This document shows, piece by piece, positions 59,986 to 64,000 of a stretch of 64,000 nt of DNA. Source of the DNA: Bacteriovorax stolpii (GTDB lineage Bacteria; Bdellovibrionota; Bacteriovoracia; Bacteriovoracales; Bacteriovoracaceae). Below the pieces are notes generated by a model that worked only from the letters and a program-made list of their open reading frames with translations, was not told where the DNA came from and searched no databases. Location of the stretch: NCBI GenBank assembly GCA_945883845.1, contig CAMCYI010000013.1, positions 32,646-96,645 on the forward strand. Reading direction: 5' to 3'. Numbering within the stretch: the first letter of the stretch is position 1; each line of letters opens with the position of its first letter. Position numbers and translations under genes: made by a program.

Positions 59986-60629
59986 AGATGAAAGCTGCAA
60001 TTCTTATCTTCCTCTTTATTATTCAAGGTGAGGCCTTGGCACTCTGTGTGCCGGGCCTCGACCTTAAAGTTTCAGAGCTCGACGTAAAAGCAGAGCTTGA
60101 GACCGTGAGTGAAGAGTTTCAAACAACCGCTGAGACTCTACTACCATCTCAATTGAAGCTTACGCTTAAACTTGATGTTCTTAATCCCAGGATCAACGCT
60201 GAGATTGTCAAGGCCTCTGACGTCTTTGAGATTACTGTGATGGGTGGCATGCTCTCTCAGCCTGAACTGACTCCTGACGCCCTTATTCTTCTTCTGTGTC
60301 ACGAACTGGGGCATCTCCTGGGAGGCGATCCCAAAAAATCCCGCGGTGGGTGGTCATCGACTGAAGGACAGGCCGATTATTTCTCTTCTTCAGAGTGCGT
60401 ACGCCATTGGCGCATGAGTGAGGATCGCTTTCTGTACGCAGCAGAGAATCTGACGAAGATTTATGCGAAGGTGGGTAGTACAACTCCGCCGAAAGTTGAT
60501 TCATGTGATGAACGTGAAGTTGAGCGAACAAATTTCGGATACCCTGGTCTTCAGTGCAGACTTGATACGCTAGTCTCCGGCTGGCGATTGTCGCCAAGGC
60601 CGGCATGCTGGTTTAAAGCTGATCTGTAA
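59982..60629 (+). CDS. Secreted protein with HExxH zinc-peptidase motif
   Basis: A 215-residue exported protein (signal peptide about 1-20). His107-Glu-Leu-Gly-His111 is the zinc site, followed by Gly-Gly-Asp. Glu128 or Asp132 in Thr-Glu-Gly-Gln-Ala-Asp-Tyr is a likely third ligand, as in gluzincins of the M48/Ste24-like type (HExxH...ExxxD). Seven cysteines in the mature part suggest disulfides. ATG at 59982 overlaps the paralogue's stop. Its end overlaps the convergent MBL gene by 17 bases. Confidence 0.65.
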   Translation: MKMKAAILIFLFIIQGEALALCVPGLDLKVSELDVKAELETVSEEFQTTAETLLPSQLKLTLKLDVLNPRINAEIVKASDVFEITVMGGMLSQPELTPDALILLLCHELGHLLGGDPKKSRGGWSSTEGQADYFSSSECVRHWRMSEDRFLYAAENLTKIYAKVGSTTPPKVDSCDEREVERTNFGYPGLQCRLDTLVSGWRLSPRPACWFKADL

Positions 60630-61908
60630 AAAGTTTTTCAGGAATGACAACGTCTTCGTAACCTAGTTTCTCAAGCGAGCTTTTTAACTGGCGCTTGGCC
60701 TCAGGTTCTCCATGAATGAGCCTGATGCCAGCGCTTTTTTTCACTCCCGACATCCATTTGAGAAGTTCTGTTTTGTCCGCATGTGACGAAAAAGCATCAG
60801 AGTGGATAACTTCTCCTTTCCAGGTGAGTTTTCCGTTCTCCGAATGAATCGTCCTATGTCCGTGCTGAAGTTCATGGCCTGGAGTTCCCAGAGACTGATA
60901 ACCTGGCAGGAAAAGAATCGCTTTATGATCATCCTTCCAGTTCTCCAGGTGTCGCCAGATCCTGCCTCCTGTCACCATGCCGCTTGAAGCAAGAATGACT
61001 AATGGGCCTTCTTTTTTCTTCACACCTTCCCACATTTTCACTGACAAGATTGACTGGACCTCGTTGATAGCAAAGACCAGGTTGTCAGGTTCAAGAGTAA
61101 GATCTGAAAATCTGCGATAGATGTGATTCACTTCTTCCATCATTGGTGAGTCCATGATGAGAGGAACCCGCTCGTTTGGATAACGGCGAAAATGTTCCTG
61201 AAATAATGTCAAAAGATTCTGTCCTCTTGCGACGGCAAAACTTGCAACGATCATGACCCGTGAATCTTCCCGGACTTTTCTGAGCAAGTCAGAGAGTTCC
61301 TGATGAATGTTGCCACTGCGTATTTTTCCGCCATAAGTGGATTCCATAACGACGATATCAGCGTCCACGCAGGCAGACGGTGGAGGAATCAAAGGATCAT
61401 CATCCCTGCCAAGATCACCAGAAAAAACTATATTCCTTCCATCCTGCAAGAGAGAGACACTGGTGGCACCCAGGATGTGCCCAGCGGGCCGGAGAGTGAC
61501 TTTGAGCCCGTGAATTAATGTCTCCTTGAATTCCCGGAGTACCTGCATTCTGTGAAAGGCAGCTGTGGCGTCTTTCTCATTGTAGAGTCCATCATCTTTC
61601 ATCAAAGTGGCGCTGTCGTTCAGGATGATCCTTGTGAGTTCAAGAGTCGCCTGAGTACAGTAGATCTCGCCTCGGAAACCTTGCTTCACAAGCGCAGGAA
61701 GATATCCTGAATGATCAAGGTGAGCATGGGTTAGTATCACGGCCTTAATTCTATTCGCTTCGTAAGGAAGTTTCCGATAATTCAGTTTTTCAATTTCAGG
61801 CAGGCCTTGACTGAGACCGCAATCCACCATGACTATTCCATCACCTGAATCTATGAAGGTCATCGAGCCCGTCACGTCGTCTATAGCGCCCCAATAGGTG
61901 ATTTTCAT
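60613..61908 (-). CDS. Beta-CASP metallo-beta-lactamase RNase-like protein
   Basis: A 431-residue protein of the CPSF-73/YSH1-type group. His61-Ala-His-Leu-Asp-His66 binds two zincs. Later come Phe-Ser-Gly-Asp-Leu-Gly, the beta-CASP opening Met-Glu-Ser-Thr-Tyr-Gly-Gly, and Ser-Ser-Gly-Met-Val-Thr-Gly-Gly. Toward the end Ser-Ser-His-Ala-Asp-Lys-Thr-Glu and Ile-His-Gly-Glu-Pro-Glu-Ala complete the metal site. These act as endo- or exoribonucleases or on DNA. It overlaps the ATP-cone/nuclease gene by 4 bases, so the two are translationally coupled. Confidence 0.88.
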   Translation of the reverse strand: MKITYWGAIDDVTGSMTFIDSGDGIVMVDCGLSQGLPEIEKLNYRKLPYEANRIKAVILTHAHLDHSGYLPALVKQGFRGEIYCTQATLELTRIILNDSATLMKDDGLYNEKDATAAFHRMQVLREFKETLIHGLKVTLRPAGHILGATSVSLLQDGRNIVFSGDLGRDDDPLIPPPSACVDADIVVMESTYGGKIRSGNIHQELSDLLRKVREDSRVMIVASFAVARGQNLLTLFQEHFRRYPNERVPLIMDSPMMEEVNHIYRRFSDLTLEPDNLVFAINEVQSILSVKMWEGVKKKEGPLVILASSGMVTGGRIWRHLENWKDDHKAILFLPGYQSLGTPGHELQHGHRTIHSENGKLTWKGEVIHSDAFSSHADKTELLKWMSGVKKSAGIRLIHGEPEAKRQLKSSLEKLGYEDVVIPEKLFTDQL

Positions 61909-62741
61909 ACTTGCCCCAGAACATTTTTAGCTTCTTCCAGAATAATGATTTTTTCCCGCGTGCCTACTCCCGCTTTCTCCAGAAGTTCAGGCCTGTCTAT
62001 GAGTTCCTGGACGAGGACGATGCCGTGGCTAAGTAGTGCTTCTTTTTGTCGGGATTTGAGGAAACGCAGACTCGTCAGAGGCCAGAGATTCATCTCTCTA
62101 ATCTGGTCAAAAAAAGAATGCCCTTCAGGGGCGTTGACTCCAAGAAGATTCAGATGAGTCCCGGCCGCGTAGGTGAGGGCGTCTTTAGAAAAAGATGTAT
62201 TGCTGGCGAGTACGAAAGAATTAACTCTGTTTCCTTCCGGTCCGGTCTTGAGATCATCCCAGCGGCTTTTCACATAGAGGGCTATTTTAATATCGTTTTT
62301 AATCCCGGCCCTGTTGTGGAATTTACATTCGATAAAGATCCGTTCTTTATTCTTGAATGCGATGACGTCAACTTCGTGTTTCACAAACTTTCCACGGACT
62401 ATCTGACAAGTCTGAGTCCGATATCCTCTGACCTGATAAAACCTTGAAACGTATGTTTCGAAATGGTGACCCGAAGGTCCGAGTTCGAAGAGTGATTTCT
62501 TCAGAGAGTACCGAACAGCTGCTTTGGGCGAGATTGCTCTGACCTCATTCAACGTAGCTTGAAAGATTTCCTGAGTCGACTGGCCATCCAGGACCTGGCC
62601 TTCAATCTTTTGCGTTACTGACTTACAATCTTTTTTCGGAAGTCCGGAGTGAGACAGAGAGCGGTAGAGTTTGCGACTTGAAAAATTTTCTGTTCTGCCA
62701 TCTCGCTTAATAATACCGGGTAAACTTTTATTCTTTTTCAA
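61905..62741 (-). CDS. ATP-cone/Mrr-type endonuclease fusion
   Basis: A 278-residue protein. Residues 8-88 are an ATP-cone (Ile-Ile-Lys-Arg-Asp-Gly-Arg-Thr-Glu-X-Phe), the (d)ATP-sensing module of NrdR and ribonucleotide reductase. Residues about 90-205 are a restriction-endonuclease-like core: Glu95, then Glu123-Val-Asp125, and Glu138-Cys-Lys140 form the D-(E/Q)xK site. Residues 230-278 carry a helix-hairpin-helix-like repeat (Ile-Asp-Arg-Pro-Glu-Leu-Leu-Glu-Lys-Ala-Gly-Val-Gly). This is a nuclease whose activity may be gated by nucleotides. Overlaps neighbours by 4 bases on both sides. Confidence 0.8.
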   Translation of the reverse strand: MKKNKSLPGIIKRDGRTENFSSRKLYRSLSHSGLPKKDCKSVTQKIEGQVLDGQSTQEIFQATLNEVRAISPKAAVRYSLKKSLFELGPSGHHFETYVSRFYQVRGYRTQTCQIVRGKFVKHEVDVIAFKNKERIFIECKFHNRAGIKNDIKIALYVKSRWDDLKTGPEGNRVNSFVLASNTSFSKDALTYAAGTHLNLLGVNAPEGHSFFDQIREMNLWPLTSLRFLKSRQKEALLSHGIVLVQELIDRPELLEKAGVGTREKIIILEEAKNVLGQV

Positions 62742-63091
62742 AAGTAGTTCTTCAGTATTTGAAAAAGTGAGGATCTCTTATTCCGGACTGACTCAAGGAT
62801 TTCTGATTTTCCCAGGATAATGATCTTTGAATTCTTTTTTATCTTGCACCCATAGCTCACAGGTTCCTCGTTGAGGATATGATGGACGCCGAGCAGACAG
62901 CCAGGAGGCAGGAACTCGTGTGAGGTGTGATTTTTGGTCAGTTCGATGAATCCTTCCAGAAGTGCCACGCCGCCGTTCGGGATTTGCATCTCATAGACTA
63001 GGTCGAAGTCATTTTTAAACGACAGCACCTCATGCTGGCTTTGAAGCTTTTCCATTTGGGCAGAAGTGAGTAGGTTCAGTTTCTTTTTCAT
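62738..63091 (-). CDS. Stand-alone cyclic-nucleotide-binding-like (Crp beta-roll) protein
   Basis: A 117-residue protein. Asn-Gly-Gly-Val-Ala-Leu-Leu-Glu-Gly-Phe-Ile-Glu-Leu, Leu-Pro-Pro-Gly-Cys-Leu-Leu-Gly and Ser-Lys-Ile-Ile-Ile-Leu-Gly-Lys-Ser-Glu-Ile follow the beta-strand order of a Crp sensor roll, but no winged helix follows. So it could sense a ligand or dimerise with one of the nearby Crp/Fnr proteins without binding DNA. First gene of the operon with the ATP-cone nuclease and the beta-CASP protein. Confidence 0.65.
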   Translation of the reverse strand: MKKKLNLLTSAQMEKLQSQHEVLSFKNDFDLVYEMQIPNGGVALLEGFIELTKNHTSHEFLPPGCLLGVHHILNEEPVSYGCKIKKNSKIIILGKSEILESVRNKRSSLFQILKNYF

Positions 63092-63153
63092 ATTCCTATT
63101 ATAGAAAATAATACCATTGAAAACATGTCATAGATCAGCATTTGGGACATTCA

Positions 63154-63873
63154 TTAGCAGTCGCTCAGATTCGCAAACTCCAGGAGCTTCTTCTCATCAA
63201 GGATGTAGATTGTCTTCCCATCTTCCTCTATTAAGCCCTCGTCCTTGAACTCGGAAACAAATCTGATAATAGTTTCGTTGGCCGTACCGACCATACTAGC
63301 TAGCTCATCTCTTGAAAGCTTGATATCCAGCTTCCTGCGATCTCCTTCAGTTCTGCCATAGGTCTGGTTGAGAGTTAGAATAAGTTCTGCGAGTCTCTCG
63401 CGAACATTTTTCTGCGACAACGCTGCACTCTTGTCTTCAGCAGCTCCCATGTCGCGGCTTAGCTTTTGAATGACATTCAAAGCAACACTCGGTTCTTTTT
63501 CCAGGAGGGCCAATATGAATTTCTTATCAAGGAAACAAACTGCGGAGTCCTCCATCGCTGTTGCGGTGGCCTTGTAATTCTCATGACTGAAAAGACTCCG
63601 ATGGCCAAGCATATCTCCGCTTGAAGCAATACGGACTATTGATTCTTTTCCAACCGGGCCAGTCTTGGAAATTTTAATTTTTCCGCTATTGATGCAATAA
63701 AGTCCGAATGGGGGATTTCCTTCGTAAAAGATCGTCTGCCCTTTTTTGTACGTGTTCATGACTTTTTTCCCACTCACCGAAGCGAGTGCCAGATCCTCAA
63801 GGTCGCAAAAGATTCCGCGATCCTTGCATTCACACTGCTCGCACTGAATGGATTTAAATGCTTTTGAACTCAT
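63154..63873 (-). CDS. Crp/Fnr-family regulator with N-terminal cysteine cluster
   Basis: A 239-residue protein. N-terminal Cys11-X2-Cys14-X-Cys16-X6-Cys23, plus Cys113 at the FNR Cys122 position (Met-Glu-Asp-Ser-Ala-Val-Cys), suggest an iron-sulfur cluster, though the spacing differs from E. coli FNR. Beta-roll about 30-130, then winged helix with recognition helix Ala-Asn-Glu-Thr-Ile-Ile-Arg. A box of the island consensus lies upstream at about -41.5, so it is probably under Fnr control or autoregulated. Confidence 0.87.
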   Translation of the reverse strand: MSSKAFKSIQCEQCECKDRGIFCDLEDLALASVSGKKVMNTYKKGQTIFYEGNPPFGLYCINSGKIKISKTGPVGKESIVRIASSGDMLGHRSLFSHENYKATATAMEDSAVCFLDKKFILALLEKEPSVALNVIQKLSRDMGAAEDKSAALSQKNVRERLAELILTLNQTYGRTEGDRRKLDIKLSRDELASMVGTANETIIRFVSEFKDEGLIEEDGKTIYILDEKKLLEFANLSDC

Positions 63874-63932
63874 ACTTTCTGCCTTTTGATTTTTAACAGT
63901 GATTAAAATATCACCAGCAGGAACAGAAATAA

Positions 63933-63946
63933 CTGATTCAGGTCAT
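63933..63946 (-). promoter_or_regulatory. FNR/FixK-type box upstream of the 63873 regulator
   Basis: ctgat-tcag-gtcat. On the minus strand a TATTTT hexamer (63910-63905) places its centre near -41.5. The remaining bases to the window end hold no gene I can support. Confidence 0.65.
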
Positions 63947-64000
63947 GATTTTAAACGGGAATGCCGGGGACTTAGTATTCATCTCCAGAGAAATAGGCCA

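Noticed and set aside
63111..63150. Possible FNR-type box before the 63091 operon
   Set aside because: tga and tca halves are present but spaced by 7 bases instead of 6; I did not count it.
1..64000. tRNA, rRNA, CRISPR arrays, riboswitches
   Set aside because: I looked for cloverleaf-like sequence, regular repeats and long structured leaders in the gaps and saw none; gaps are short, all under 300 bases.

Overview
The window reads as chromosomal DNA of a Gram-negative, respiratory, secretion-rich bacterium. I infer the Bdellovibrionota (Bacteriovorax/Peredibacter-like predators) or a close 'deltaproteobacterial' relative. Grounds: roughly 46-48% GC by eye, many short signal-peptide proteins and secreted hydrolases, outer-membrane barrels, frequent TTG/GTG starts behind good Shine-Dalgarno (SD) sequences, and a cbb3 oxidase whose CcoN and CcoO are fused. 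Genes are tightly packed, often with ATGA overlaps. No gap exceeds 300 bases. I saw no rRNA, tRNA or CRISPR array.

Layout. 1-18.5 kb: envelope and secreted proteins (beta-barrels, DUF3943, an FTP-domain metallopeptidase, a papain-like protein, a transglutaminase-like protein), housekeeping genes (serA, an MGMT, an FMN reductase), and a stress group (BON, GSP17M-like, YihY/BrkB, DUF72). 18.4-29 kb: a giant cyclic beta-glucan synthase-like gene, then FHA, zinc-ribbon and histidine kinase genes on the minus strand. 29-30.4 kb: a PAP2 phosphatase and a lone receiver. 30.5-38.05 kb: a complete cbb3 oxidase locus in the order ccoI-ccoS-ccoNO(fused)-ccoQ-ccoP(one haem)-ccoG-SafE. The 55-residue ccoS is easily missed.

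38.2-64 kb is the most interesting part: an oxygen-limitation island. It encodes a PfkB kinase, an FMN-binding split-barrel protein, universal stress proteins, CBS-pair proteins, a P2-type cation ATPase, a lipoprotein cytochrome c, a PAS kinase with a receiver-Crp fusion, a D-lactate dehydrogenase, several secreted proteins, a beta-CASP metallo-beta-lactamase and an ATP-cone/nuclease fusion. It also encodes three Crp/Fnr-family regulators. One has the full E. coli FNR set of four cysteines, and all three have nearly the same recognition helix.

At least twelve intergenic sites fit one palindrome, (C/A)TGA(T/C)-N4-(A/G)TCA(G/T/C), close to the FNR/FixK box. Several have a -10-like hexamer placed for activation from about -41.5 or -61.5. 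One such site precedes ccoI, tying the oxidase to the island. Gene content strongly recalls the DosR dormancy regulon of Mycobacterium tuberculosis (pfkB, CBS pair, USPs, P-type ATPase), here apparently rewired to FNR. One insertion sequence with 16-bp terminal inverted repeats sits inside the island at 57145-58449.
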